A stretch of DNA of 64,000 nucleotides from assembly GCF_040373385.1 (NCBI RefSeq), contig NZ_JBDXXH010000010.1, positions 1 through 64,000 of the forward strand. Reading direction: 5' to 3'. Both the position numbers and the translations under genes were made by a program. The notes under the pieces were generated by a model that had not been told where the DNA came from, made no database searches, and worked only from the letters and a program-made list of their open reading frames with translations. Each line of letters starts with the position of its first letter. Position 1 is the first letter of the stretch. This document shows positions 31,728 through 40,116 of the stretch, piece after piece. Source of the stretch: Nitratidesulfovibrio sp. (GTDB lineage Bacteria > Desulfobacterota > Desulfovibrionia > Desulfovibrionales > Desulfovibrionaceae).

Positions 31728-33386
31728 CTACTGGCGGGGCAGCACCTGTTGGTCGATGGTCGGGGCCTGGCCGGTCTGGCCGGGCTGCACCGTGATCTGC
31801 TGCGTGGCGCCCTGTTCCGCCATTTCGCGGTAGGGCAGCACCGCCGGAGTGATGAAGATCAGCACTTCCTCAAGCTTGCTGCCCTTGGAATCGCTGCCGA
31901 ACAGCCAGCCCAGCCCTTCCACGTCGTGCAGGCCGGGCACGCCGCTGCGGCCCGTGGTCTTGCGGTCCTTGGTCAGGCCGGAAATGACGATGGTCTCGCC
32001 GTCCTGCACGATAAGGGTGGTTTCCGTCTGCTTCTTGATGATGAAGGGGTTGCCTTCCACCGTGCGGGTAAGGTCCACCTCGTCCTTCTTCACCAGCACC
32101 TTCAGCTTCAGGTTCTTGTCGTCGATGACGTGGGGGGTGATTTCAAGGCGCAGTACGGCGTCTTCGAACTTCACCTCGTTGTCGCCCTGGGCGTTGGTGG
32201 AGACGTAGGGAACCTTTTCGCCGTTTTCGGTGTAGGCCATCTGGTTATCCAGCGTGGAGATGGACGGCGACGACAGGATGTTGATCTTGCTGTTTTCCTG
32301 CAGGGCGGAAAGCTGCATTTCCAGCATGTTGCCGCCAATGGTGCCGAACATCAGCCCAAGCGAGCCCGCGCCCGACTTGCCCGTGGTGTCGATGGGAAAG
32401 TTGATGCCGTTGCCCTGCCCGCTGATGCCGGACGAGCCGTATGTCGGCGTGTAGCCGCCGGTGTACGGGCTGGTGCCCGCCGTACCGCCGCTGCCGCCGG
32501 GGGTTATCCACAGGTCGTTGCTGCCCGCCATGTTGCCCACCCGGTTCACGCCGCCCCACTGGATGCCCAGTTCGCGCGCGGTTTCCTTGGTGGCTTCGAC
32601 GATGTGCGCCTTGAGGTGGATTTGCGCGCGGGGCTTGTCGAGGTTGGAAACCAGGGTCATCAGCTTGCGCTGGTCGTCTTCCACGCCCTGGATGATCAGC
32701 GAGTTGGTGAAGGTGTCCACCACCACCGAGCCCACGGGCTTGCCCGCGTCGTCCTTGGACAGAAAGCCTTCCAGGTTCTTTTTCAGTTCCGCCGCTTCCG
32801 CGTAGCGCACGTCGAGCACGGTGGTGATCAGCGGGCCCACCTTGCGGCCCTTCAGCTTCTGGGCCATGCGCTGGTTTTCCAGCGTGGTGCGTTCAAGCTC
32901 GGCCTTCTTGTCGGCCATGGTCACGACCTTGATCAGATCGCCCTGCCACGCGTAGTCCAGCCCGTTGCTGTCCAGCATGCCCTTGAACACGTCGGCCCAC
33001 GCCACCCGGTTGACGTTGACGTTCACCGCGCCCTTCACGCCGGGGCTGAGGATGATGTTCTTGCCCGCAGCGGCGGCCAGGCTGCGCAGGGCCACGCCCA
33101 CGTCAACGTTGTGCAGCTTCAGCGTTACCGGCACGTTGGGCAGGGGGCGGGCCTGCTGGTCCTGCTCTTCCGCCACCTTGTCCTGTTTCAGCACGGCGCG
33201 GGGCTTTATCTCGCGCGCTTCGCGCGAGGGAGAGAAGCCCGTGGAATTGGTGGACATGGCCTTCCACTTGTCGAAGAACGGGTCGGCTTCTTCCTTGCGC
33301 TTGGCGCAGCCCAGGGTGCCAAGGATGAATGCCGCCGCAAGCAGGACGACGAGGGCCAAGGGAACGTGTCTTCTCATGGAGCGCAT
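31728..33386 (-). CDS. mshL: Outer-membrane secretin (PilQ/MshL)
   Basis: A 552-residue lipoprotein secretin. The signal ends in ILGTLGC with Cys27 as the lipidated residue. Then comes an STN/N0-type domain (VPVTLKLHNVDVGVALRSL, with AAGKNIILSPGVKGAVNVNV), an N1 domain (VLDVRYAEAAELKKNL) and the conserved secretin core: VDTFTNSLIIQG, KAHIVEATKETARELGIQWG, INILSSPSISTLDNQMA and VIDDKNLKLKVLVKKDEVDL, ending DGETIVISGLTKDR and GWLFGSDSK. It forms the pilus exit pore. The single secretin repeat region and lipobox are more MshL-like than PilQ-like. GGAG precedes the ATG by eight bases. Confidence 0.9.
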   Translation of the reverse strand: MRSMRRHVPLALVVLLAAAFILGTLGCAKRKEEADPFFDKWKAMSTNSTGFSPSREAREIKPRAVLKQDKVAEEQDQQARPLPNVPVTLKLHNVDVGVALRSLAAAAGKNIILSPGVKGAVNVNVNRVAWADVFKGMLDSNGLDYAWQGDLIKVVTMADKKAELERTTLENQRMAQKLKGRKVGPLITTVLDVRYAEAAELKKNLEGFLSKDDAGKPVGSVVVDTFTNSLIIQGVEDDQRKLMTLVSNLDKPRAQIHLKAHIVEATKETARELGIQWGGVNRVGNMAGSNDLWITPGGSGGTAGTSPYTGGYTPTYGSSGISGQGNGINFPIDTTGKSGAGSLGLMFGTIGGNMLEMQLSALQENSKINILSSPSISTLDNQMAYTENGEKVPYVSTNAQGDNEVKFEDAVLRLEITPHVIDDKNLKLKVLVKKDEVDLTRTVEGNPFIIKKQTETTLIVQDGETIVISGLTKDRKTTGRSGVPGLHDVEGLGWLFGSDSKGSKLEEVLIFITPAVLPYREMAEQGATQQITVQPGQTGQAPTIDQQVLPRQ

Positions 33387-33412
33387 CAGAATTCTCCCGT
33401 ACTGCTCGCAGG

Positions 33413-34030
33413 TTACAGGTCGTCGCCCGAGTAGGGGATTTCCCTGTCGGTCACATCACCCGGCGATGCCAGGACGACCTTGCCCGGCGTTATCGACTTC
33501 ACCACGTATCCGGTATCCGCCACGGTTTCGCCGGTGCGGTATTCAAGGCCGTCCAGGATGGCCAACACGCTGTTGCCGATGGCCACGTAGCCCGTGTAGG
33601 CGATGTCGTGCGCGGCGCTCTTGCCGTCCTTGTCACCCGACCCGCCGGGGCCGTCGCCCTTGCCCGGCACCGGGTAAAAGGGGTTTGGCGCCGCCTGGCG
33701 CACCGCCGCGTCCAGCACGTAGAGCTGGCTGGGGGTGATGACCGCTTCGGCCAGGGTCTTGCGGGCCTGCTCGACTATCGGGCCGGGCGCCTCGGCCCCG
33801 GGGGACAGCAGTCCCGTCAGTCCAGATGGGCCAGATGAGGTAGTCGGGCCAGACGAGGCGGATGGGGCGGCACCGCCGTTTGCCGGTGCCGACAGGCTGG
33901 ACGAAAGGCCGCCGGATGCGCCAGCCGCCGGTACGGGCCGCGACGTGCCCGACGGCAACAGCAGGATGACCACCGCCACAATGGCCGCAACGCCCGCCAT
34001 GCCGATCAGTATCTGTTCCCTGCGGGTCAT
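33413..34030 (-). CDS. PilP/GspC/MshK-like pilus biogenesis protein
   Basis: A 205-residue bitopic protein: a short basic N-terminus, membrane helix (GMAGVAAIVAVVILLLPSG), a Ser/Pro/Gly/Ala-rich linker partly built from 9-bp repeats (SGPTTSSGPSGLTG), and a C-terminal HR-like beta domain (NPFYPV, then YTGYVAIGNSVLAILDG, ETVADTGYVVKSITPGKVVL) that in GspC/PilP contacts the secretin. Identification rests on this architecture and position between PilO-like and secretin genes. The ATG at 34030 has GGTGGGTGA upstream; it overlaps the PilO-like stop region. Confidence 0.75.
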   Translation of the reverse strand: MTRREQILIGMAGVAAIVAVVILLLPSGTSRPVPAAGASGGLSSSLSAPANGGAAPSASSGPTTSSGPSGLTGLLSPGAEAPGPIVEQARKTLAEAVITPSQLYVLDAAVRQAAPNPFYPVPGKGDGPGGSGDKDGKSAAHDIAYTGYVAIGNSVLAILDGLEYRTGETVADTGYVVKSITPGKVVLASPGDVTDREIPYSGDDL

Positions 34031-34034
34031 GCCG

Positions 34035-34598
34035 TCACCCACCGATGCGCGTTGTGTTGCCGTTCACCTTCACCCAGATGGACACCTTGTAGCCCGGCCA
34101 CTGGGTGCCTGCCGTCACTTCCATGGATTCCACCCGGTCCAGCCACGGCTGCGCCGTTACCTGCATCAGAAAGGCGCGGAACGATTCCAGCGGGCCGTCC
34201 ATGGTTCCGTCCAGCCGCACCATGTTGCTGCCGCCCAGCACCGATTCCGCCAGCGGCACAAAGCGCACCCCCTTGAGCGAAGCGCGGTTGCCCATGTCCT
34301 GCAAGGTGCCGATGGCCTCCGTCAGGGCGGGCGGGGTGGGCGCGGCAAGCGCCGTGCGCCGGGCCAGCGCGGTGTCGAATCGGGCGGCGTCGGCCTTCAT
34401 TTCGGCAATGACCGGGGCGAAGGCCTGCTGCATGCGCAGCATGGCGTGAATCTGCGCGGTTTCTTCGCGCACGCGGGCCGTCTCGCGCATGGCGGGCGCG
34501 ATCAGCAGCAGCGCCATGCCCGCGATGGCCACAAGGGACAGCCCGGGGACGAGAAAGGGCGAGGTGCTTTTGGATGCTTGCATGGCTGTGCCCGTCAC
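34035..34598 (-). CDS. PilO/MshJ-like pilus assembly protein
   Basis: A 187-residue bitopic membrane protein: helix near 15-35 (VPGLSLVAIAGMALLLIAPA), a coiled-coil stretch (ARVREETAQIHAMLRMQQ), and a C-terminal ferredoxin-like domain (LKGVRFVPLAESVLG, LESFRAFLMQVTAQPWLDRVESMEV). This is the PilO/GspM pattern. The GTG start overlaps the stop of the PilMN-like gene (GTGTGA); a later ATG at 34583 is an alternative. It would form the alignment subcomplex with the PilMN-like and PilP-like proteins. Confidence 0.75.
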   Translation of the reverse strand: MTGTAMQASKSTSPFLVPGLSLVAIAGMALLLIAPAMRETARVREETAQIHAMLRMQQAFAPVIAEMKADAARFDTALARRTALAAPTPPALTEAIGTLQDMGNRASLKGVRFVPLAESVLGGSNMVRLDGTMDGPLESFRAFLMQVTAQPWLDRVESMEVTAGTQWPGYKVSIWVKVNGNTTRIGG

Positions 34599-36505
34599 AC
34601 CAGTTTGAGGGTGGCTATGAACTGCAATGATTCCGTGGCGGTGCCCGTTTCGGGGGTCTTTTTCTCCACCGTTACCGAAAGCACCATGGGCGAACGTTCC
34701 AGCCGGTACAGGAAGTCGGCCAACATGGCCTCTCGCTGGAGCATGTCGCCCGCTACCACCCCGGTGACCACGGCCATGGCCGTGGCCTGGGCGGCCGCGT
34801 CCGATTTGTCGGGCTTCTGCGCGCCCTTGCCCTTGGCGTCCCTTGCGCCGGGGGCGTGGGCGTCGTCCAACTGCGTCAGGCGCAGGCCGGAAAGCCGCAC
34901 CCCCGAAGGCGTGACGGCGGCCAGTTCCGACAGCAGGGCCACGGATACCTGGCGGTTGCTCATGGACTGCACGGCCATGCGCAGGGCCTTGCCCTTGGTC
35001 GAGGCGGCCAGCAGTCTGGCCTTGTCGGTGGTTTCGCCATAGGCGGTCAGTTGCTGGCGCAGCCCGTCGCGTTCGTTACGGGCAGAAAGCAGGGCCGCAC
35101 CCTGGACGCTGGCGAAGATGGCGGTGCACAGCACCATCACCATGCTGCCCACGGCCACGGCCAGGCGAAGGCGCTCGCGCTGGCGGGCCTGCTTGCGCTC
35201 GCGAAAGGTGTTGACGCAGTTCTGGGTGCGTTCGTCGTCGGACAGCGAAAGGCCGATGGCCCACTGGGCCTCGGCGCAGTCCGATGGCAGCTTGGCGATG
35301 TCCAGTTCGGCCCCGGGCGTGGCCGGGCCGCGCTGGCAGTTCAGCGCCGCGCACGGAATGCCCACCTGCCGCCCGAATTCGTCCACCAGCTGTTGCAGGC
35401 AGCCGCCGGGGGTGGAAAGGAACATGCGCGAAACGGCGGGGTAGCCGAGGGTGTTGGCGAAGTGGTCCATGGTGCGTTCGAACTGGCGCACCAGGCGTTC
35501 CACGGCAGGGGCGATGCTGGCGCCGATGTCCGGCGCGGGCTGGGCCACGGGGTGTGTCGGCGCGGCGGGCACCGGCATGGGCTGGCCCGTGCTGCCCTGC
35601 CCGGCAGGAGCGGGCAGGATGCAGGCGCTGTCGCGCAGCAGCAGGGCGCGGGCCTCGGCATCGGAAAGGGGGGCGGCGGTACCGGCGGAGGATTCCACCA
35701 GGGCGCGGGCCAGGCTGGCGAAGCCGGTCTTGACCATGCGGCTCAGCACCACCTGCGACGTGGAGTAGATGTCGATGCGGGTCGATTCCTCGTCGATGTG
35801 CAGCACCGCGAACTGTTCCGTTGCCGGGTCGAGCCAGCCGGTGGTGAACAGGTTGTGCGAGGCGATGACCCGCGTGGCCGCGCCAGCAAGGGCAAAGCCC
35901 GCCCGCTGCACGATGTTGCGCACCTCGCCAAGGGCGGCCCGCACGGCCAGCGTGGCGGTGACGGGAAGCTTGGGCACGCCCTTTTCGATGATCTCGCCGC
36001 CGATGGTGCAGTCGAACACCGATTGCCGCTCGTCGAACTCGCGTTCCTTGCGGGCGGTCCAGAAGGCCACGTCGTCGCGTTCCTTGGCCGAAACCTTGGG
36101 AATGCGGAAGTGCCAGTGTTCGGCGTGTTCGTCGGGCAGGGCGGCCCACACCTCAAGGTCGGGGACGGGTCCGCAGAAGTCCAGGATCTGCTGGCGCAGG
36201 AAGGAGGAAAAGGCGTCGTCGCCGGGCCGGATGCCAGTGGGAATGCGAATGGCCTGCACCCCCTGCAAGACCGGCAGGCCCGCGCGGCCATGGCGGCTTT
36301 CCGCCAGGTACAGGCAGCGGCCACGCCATTCCACGCCCAGCACGCGGCGTTCCTTCAGCGGGCGCAGCAGCGGTATGCTCCACCTGCTGGGACCGGGTTG
36401 CCCCGATGGGGCTGGTCCGGGCCGGAGAGCGGGGCGCGTTGCATCGCCCTTGCGGATGAGTTCGAGCAGTCGCCCGGTGGAAGACGCATTGGCGTGCAGA
36501 CCCAT
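34595..36505 (-). CDS. PilM-PilN fusion (GspL/MshI-like)
   Basis: A 636-residue protein joining two usual partners. Residues about 45-440 are an actin-like PilM domain (GVEWRGRCLYLAESRHG, VWAALPDEHAEHWHF, FAVLHIDEESTRIDIYSTSQV). A membrane helix (AVGSMVMVLCTAIFASVQGAA) near 475-500 leads into a PilN-like periplasmic part: coiled coil (ARNERDGLRQQLTAYGETTDKA), VALLSELAAVTPSGVRLSGLRL and FLYRLERSPMVLSVTVEKK. In many type IV pili PilM and PilN are separate. As the first gene of the operon it sets up the alignment complex. The ATG at 36505 has a GGTGGT-type site. Confidence 0.85.
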   Translation of the reverse strand: MGLHANASSTGRLLELIRKGDATRPALRPGPAPSGQPGPSRWSIPLLRPLKERRVLGVEWRGRCLYLAESRHGRAGLPVLQGVQAIRIPTGIRPGDDAFSSFLRQQILDFCGPVPDLEVWAALPDEHAEHWHFRIPKVSAKERDDVAFWTARKEREFDERQSVFDCTIGGEIIEKGVPKLPVTATLAVRAALGEVRNIVQRAGFALAGAATRVIASHNLFTTGWLDPATEQFAVLHIDEESTRIDIYSTSQVVLSRMVKTGFASLARALVESSAGTAAPLSDAEARALLLRDSACILPAPAGQGSTGQPMPVPAAPTHPVAQPAPDIGASIAPAVERLVRQFERTMDHFANTLGYPAVSRMFLSTPGGCLQQLVDEFGRQVGIPCAALNCQRGPATPGAELDIAKLPSDCAEAQWAIGLSLSDDERTQNCVNTFRERKQARQRERLRLAVAVGSMVMVLCTAIFASVQGAALLSARNERDGLRQQLTAYGETTDKARLLAASTKGKALRMAVQSMSNRQVSVALLSELAAVTPSGVRLSGLRLTQLDDAHAPGARDAKGKGAQKPDKSDAAAQATAMAVVTGVVAGDMLQREAMLADFLYRLERSPMVLSVTVEKKTPETGTATESLQFIATLKLV

Positions 36506-37310
36506 TGAACCACCATCCCGATTACGGTTTCGCGGGGGGCGCGGGGCCACCCGTTGTTGTCGTGCCGTATCGCAAGGCCTGGGGCGTGCCGCATGGATGC
36601 CCGCCGCCGTGGCGGTGGAAGCGTTCCGCGAGACCATGCCCGGCCGCTCGCCATGACCAACCGGAACCCATAGGTACCGGCAGGTTATGACGGTGAGGTG
36701 TCCGTCCGGTTCTGCTCGTGTGGATGTGTGGAATGCGCCGGATCGAAAGGCCCCCCCTGCGGCCCGGCGTATCCCCCCCTCTAAGCGGCTCTGACCTTGC
36801 AGCAATGATTTGCTGCCGAGCGAGCGTGTTATAACTTTTCTAGAAAAAAGACCACTCGCCATCACCCGGCCCCCTGCAAACCCCGGTCGGTTTGCCATAT
36901 GGCATTCCGGGGGGCGCGGCATGGGGGAAAGCTAACGGTATCGCCAGCATATTCGGCGGAAGGGAAAAGACAATCACCCTATACCGAAATCGCGGGTGAT
37001 ATTTGGGGTGATTTTTGAGGGGGGCGGCCTTGGCGCGGGCGCACCCCATGGCGAAACGTGTTGTGCGCGTTCCCATGATGGTGCCGCAGGGCGGGTGAGG
37101 TGGCCCGCCCATGCGCGCGATGCCCCGCACGCCGGTCGGGCGGGCGATGCCCCGCACGCCGGTCGGGCGGGCGGGGCGGTCAGGCAGTGGGCGGTTTGTC
37201 AGGTGGGTGGATGATCAGGTGGTCTGGCCGCGTGGTCTGGCGGTGGAGCGGGCCGGGCTGGCCGGGGTGCCGCGCGATGGGGCGGGCAGGGCAATCGGAC
37301 GGTCTTGCGG
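36506..37310. other. 805-bp spacer upstream of the pilus operon
   Basis: Region before the first pilus gene (minus) and after the LuxR-type gene. Elements seen: a perfect inverted repeat GCAGCAA-TGAT-TTGCTGC at 36799-36816; an AT-rich stretch GTTATAACTTTTCTAGAAAA at 36828-36847, whose minus strand contains TATAAC, a possible -10 box; three GGGTGAT / ATCACCC words at 36974-37012; and a 27-bp unit repeated twice at 37117-37170. A poor match to any -35 box makes the exact promoter uncertain. No gene recognised. Confidence 0.55.
37117..37170. repeat. 27-bp tandem duplication
   Basis: The 27-bp unit beginning GCGATGCCCCGCACGCCGG occurs twice exactly, back to back. Its length is three times nine, fitting the local 9-bp repeat habit, here in non-coding DNA. 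Confidence 0.9.
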
Positions 37311-39428
37311 TCAGGCGGTCGGGCGGGCCGGGTCGAACAGGGTGACCGCGTTGCGCAGTTCCTGCTGGTTGGCCACGCCGAGTTGCCGGTAAATATTGCG
37401 CACGTGCGTCTTCAGGGTGTTGTACGAAATGTTCAGCCTGTCGCAGATTTCCGGGCCACTGTGGCGGTCCGCCAGCAACAGGGTGACGGCCACCTGCTGC
37501 CGGGTAAGGCCCATGCGGCGCAGCGAATCGGCCAGGCAGGCGGCGGGCGGTGCCGAAGGATAGGTGCGCGGGGCCGCTTCGCCGAACAAGGTGGGGTGGA
37601 GTGACGGTGCGGGGGCCACGTCAGGGCTGTTTTTCGGAGCTGCCTGGGGGGCGGACGGGGCAGCGTCGGACGATGACGGCATGGCGGGGTAAGGCGCCGG
37701 AGTGATCGCGGCGGTGGAATCCGCAGGGTGCGCGTGGCGTAACACAAGTGGCGCATGTGGCGGGTGCGGCGTGTCCGATATGTCCTTCATGTCGGTGGTC
37801 CTCACGTCATGCAGGCTGAAGTTCGCGGGTACCGGCAGTTCCGCACCGTCGGCCCCCACCGGAGCGGGAGAGCGCCAGGCGCTGGTGGCTGCCCGTGGCG
37901 GCGGGGTTGCCTGGGCAGCCGGGGTGGTTGGGATGGCAGGCTCGGCACGCCCTGTCGAGGAGTCCTGACCAGGTGATGCGTCTTGTTCGAGGGATGCGTG
38001 CTGCCCGATTGCTGCGGCCATGGACGGGGTCGCACCGCCCGGCATGAGCGGCCTCGGTTCTGGTGCCTCGCCAGGTGCCGGGCACGGAGTCGTATCCGGC
38101 AACGGGTCAGGCGCCGGGGCTGCCGGGTCTGGTGGGTTTGGAGAACCGGGCAGATCGGACAGGTCGGCCAGGATGGTCCGCAAGGCGGCATCGTCGTCAC
38201 ATTCGGTGTCGTCCACCGCGCAGATCGGCTCGTCCGCGCCATCGTCGGGTACATGGCCGGGCAGCCGCCAGCCCATGTAGGTGGCCGGGTCGGGCCGTAC
38301 CACCAGCATGATGGAAATGATGGCGCACACCGCCGCCAGCGAAAGCACCTGGATGTGGGCGATGTCCGGCGGCAGCAGCAGGCCAAGCACCAGGAATAGC
38401 AGGCTGCCCGCCCACTGCGAGCCGAACAGCAGCGCCCAGTACAGGGCCATGATGCGCGCGCGGTTGCGTCCGGCGTGCAGGCCCGCGCTGTGCAGCAGCG
38501 AGGAATACATGAATACGTCCAGCAGGGCGCTGCCCGAAAGCTGGATGAACATGGGCACGCGCGGCATGCGCTGGCCCAGCAGCATCAGCGTGGCAAAGCC
38601 CAGTCCCAGCAGTGGCAGCGCCAGCCGGAACAGGTGGCGGGGAGCCAGGGAAGGAACGATGCGCAGCAGGATGGCCGCGCACAGGGCCACCCCGCAGAAC
38701 ACCGCGCTGGAGGCCATGACCGTGGCGTCGCTTTCCGGGGGCAACTGGTCCAGCAACTGGTAGAACAGGCCGCAGGCCGCGCTGGCCAGGAACAGCGTCG
38801 CCAGCAGCGTGGCGGGCAGGGGGCGCAGGGGGGCGGGATCCCTTTCGTCGTCGGCCTTCGGCAGGGTGATGTTGCCGAGCAGCAACCGGGAAAGCATGGG
38901 CAGCCCCGCGCCAAGGGCCAGCCAGGTGGCCGCGCCGCCAAGGCCGGAAATGGACACGGCCAGTACCGATTCCGCCACAAAGGTGGCCACGGCGAAGCAG
39001 AGTGCGGCATCCAGGCCGGACAGGGCCGCCAGTCGCACGCCCCAGCCGTGGAAGAGCAGGACGGCACCCGCCACCGCCAGGGTGCCGGTAAGCACGTCAA
39101 TGCCCGCGCCGTGTGGGCCGAGCCCCGGCACCAGCCCCAGCAGCGGAAGCAGCATGGCCGCCAGTGCTGCGTCGTGCACGCGCGAAAGACGCGTGGCGTG
39201 GGGCAGCAGCGCCACGCAGCGGGCACACGCCAGCATGGTGGCGATGGCCATGGGCATAACCCATTCGCCAGAGCTTTCCGGCAGGGTCAGTACCTGCGGA
39301 AGGTGCGCGCGCAGCAGGCCCGCCCGCATGAGATACCATACGCAGGCAATGGAAACACCCAGCCCCACGCCGCCGCGCAGCAGCAAGACGGCGGAGCGCA
39401 ATGGCTGACGATCCGTTGGAAATGGCAT
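37311..39428 (-). CDS. Membrane-bound LuxR-type regulator with MFS-like sensor
   Basis: A 705-residue one-component regulator. Residues 1-400 contain about 12 hydrophobic helices in an MFS-like arrangement. A 240-residue Pro/Ala-rich cytoplasmic linker follows. The C-terminal 65 residues are a LuxR/GerE helix-turn-helix: MGLTRQQVAVTLLLADRHSG, then EICDRLNISYNTLKTHVRNIYRQLGV. Regulators of this design occur in Desulfovibrio and Eggerthella relatives; the helices are thought to sense a ligand directly, and targets are often neighbouring genes. The nearest candidate is the pilus operon, whose upstream spacer adjoins this gene. GGGGAGTGCC precedes the ATG at 39428. Confidence 0.8.
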   Translation of the reverse strand: MPFPTDRQPLRSAVLLLRGGVGLGVSIACVWYLMRAGLLRAHLPQVLTLPESSGEWVMPMAIATMLACARCVALLPHATRLSRVHDAALAAMLLPLLGLVPGLGPHGAGIDVLTGTLAVAGAVLLFHGWGVRLAALSGLDAALCFAVATFVAESVLAVSISGLGGAATWLALGAGLPMLSRLLLGNITLPKADDERDPAPLRPLPATLLATLFLASAACGLFYQLLDQLPPESDATVMASSAVFCGVALCAAILLRIVPSLAPRHLFRLALPLLGLGFATLMLLGQRMPRVPMFIQLSGSALLDVFMYSSLLHSAGLHAGRNRARIMALYWALLFGSQWAGSLLFLVLGLLLPPDIAHIQVLSLAAVCAIISIMLVVRPDPATYMGWRLPGHVPDDGADEPICAVDDTECDDDAALRTILADLSDLPGSPNPPDPAAPAPDPLPDTTPCPAPGEAPEPRPLMPGGATPSMAAAIGQHASLEQDASPGQDSSTGRAEPAIPTTPAAQATPPPRAATSAWRSPAPVGADGAELPVPANFSLHDVRTTDMKDISDTPHPPHAPLVLRHAHPADSTAAITPAPYPAMPSSSDAAPSAPQAAPKNSPDVAPAPSLHPTLFGEAAPRTYPSAPPAACLADSLRRMGLTRQQVAVTLLLADRHSGPEICDRLNISYNTLKTHVRNIYRQLGVANQQELRNAVTLFDPARPTA

Positions 39429-39754
39429 GGCACTCCCCCCCAAAGGTTGCACCATCAAGAATGGAATATCGCTACTGCATGCATGATTTTATCGTTTGCG
39501 GCAACGAGGTTAGAGAAATTGTAACGACACGTAGGCGCGAATGGGGGGCGCATGGGGCAGGCATGGGGGCTGACTGGGGAAGGCGTGGGGGATGGCCGGG
39601 GATGATGGGGAGCCGACAGGCAGGACAGGCAGGACAGGCATGACAGGCATGACAGGCATGACAGGCAGGACAGGGAATGGCGCGGGGGCGCTGGGAGATG
39701 GAGCGGGAAAGCGGAAGGGACGGCGGACGGGGGCGGCCGGGGCTGAAAACGCAG
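39429..39754. other. Spacer with 9-bp minisatellite between LuxR gene and tRNA
   Basis: Contains an AT-rich part near 39480-39530 (ATTTTATCGTTTGCGG, GAGAAATTGTAACGACACG) that probably holds the promoter of the minus-strand LuxR-type gene, and the minisatellite at 39615-39674. No gene recognised. Confidence 0.5.
39615..39674. repeat. Intergenic 9-bp minisatellite
   Basis: Six to seven tandem copies of ACAGGCAGG / ACAGGCATG, the cleanest non-coding example of the 9-bp repeat family. It lies between the tRNA terminator and the LuxR gene promoter. Confidence 0.95.
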
Positions 39755-39782
39755 AAAGGTCCCGGCGAATGCCGGGACCTTT
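39755..39782 (-). terminator. tRNA-Leu terminator
   Basis: A perfect 12-bp stem AAAGGTCCCGGC / GCCGGGACCTTT with loop GAAT, ten bases past the tRNA 3' end on the minus strand. Confidence 0.9.
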
Positions 39783-39791
39783 ACCGTCGTA

Positions 39792-39878
39792 TGGTGCCGA
39801 AGGGGAGAGTCGAACTCCCACTCCCTTGCGGGAACTAGACCCTGAACCTAGCGTGTCTACCAATTCCACCACTTCGGC
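39792..39878 (-). tRNA. tRNA-Leu(CAG)
   Basis: An 87-nt tRNA with the 3' CCA encoded. The acceptor stem GCCGAAG / CTTCGGC is perfect, the discriminator base is A, the anticodon stem CTAGG / TCTAG holds loop TTCAGGG (anticodon CAG), a long class II variable arm follows (TTCCCGCAAGGGAG), and the T arm is GGGAG-TTCGACT-CTCCC. The long variable arm and the A discriminator fit tRNA-Leu reading CUG codons, the preferred Leu codon in this GC-rich DNA. Confidence 0.97.
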
Positions 39879-39888
39879 GCAGGAGGGT

Positions 39889-39917
39889 CTTCTAGCCAAA
39901 CGCCGTGTAGTTGGCAA
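39889..39917 (-). promoter_or_regulatory. Sigma70-type promoter of tRNA-Leu
   Basis: On the minus strand TTGCCA (-35) and TAGAAG (-10) are separated by 17 bp, and the -10 box ends ten bases before the tRNA 5' end. Five and four of six bases match consensus. Confidence 0.65.
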
Positions 39918-40116
39918 GCATTTTTTTCGAAAAGCTTGCGAAGCCCGGTGCCGGTGGTCTTGCACACGCCGGATGCCGTTGGTGGGCGCGGAAAAATACT
40001 TGCGTGGCTGGCGGGGGCTAAGGCAAAGGCTCATGCCTGCCGATAGCATCGGAGCGGACAGGTGACAGGAGACAGGGGCGCAGCGTCGTTCCGTCCACCG
40101 GGGGAAAGGAGACACG

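Noticed and set aside
36828..36847. GTTATAACTTTTCTAGAAAA as a firm pilus-operon promoter
   Set aside because: TATAAC is a fair -10 on the minus strand, but no acceptable -35 hexamer lies 16-18 bp upstream, so it is only described as a possibility.
39615..39674. Minisatellite as a CRISPR array
   Set aside because: Units are 9 bp with no spacers; CRISPR repeats are about 23-47 bp separated by unique spacers. No cas genes are present.
39915..39940. GCAAGC...GCTTGC inverted repeat upstream of the tRNA as a terminator
   Set aside because: The loop is long and AT-rich and the left arm overlaps the -35 box of the tRNA promoter; there is no gene ending before it on the plus strand.
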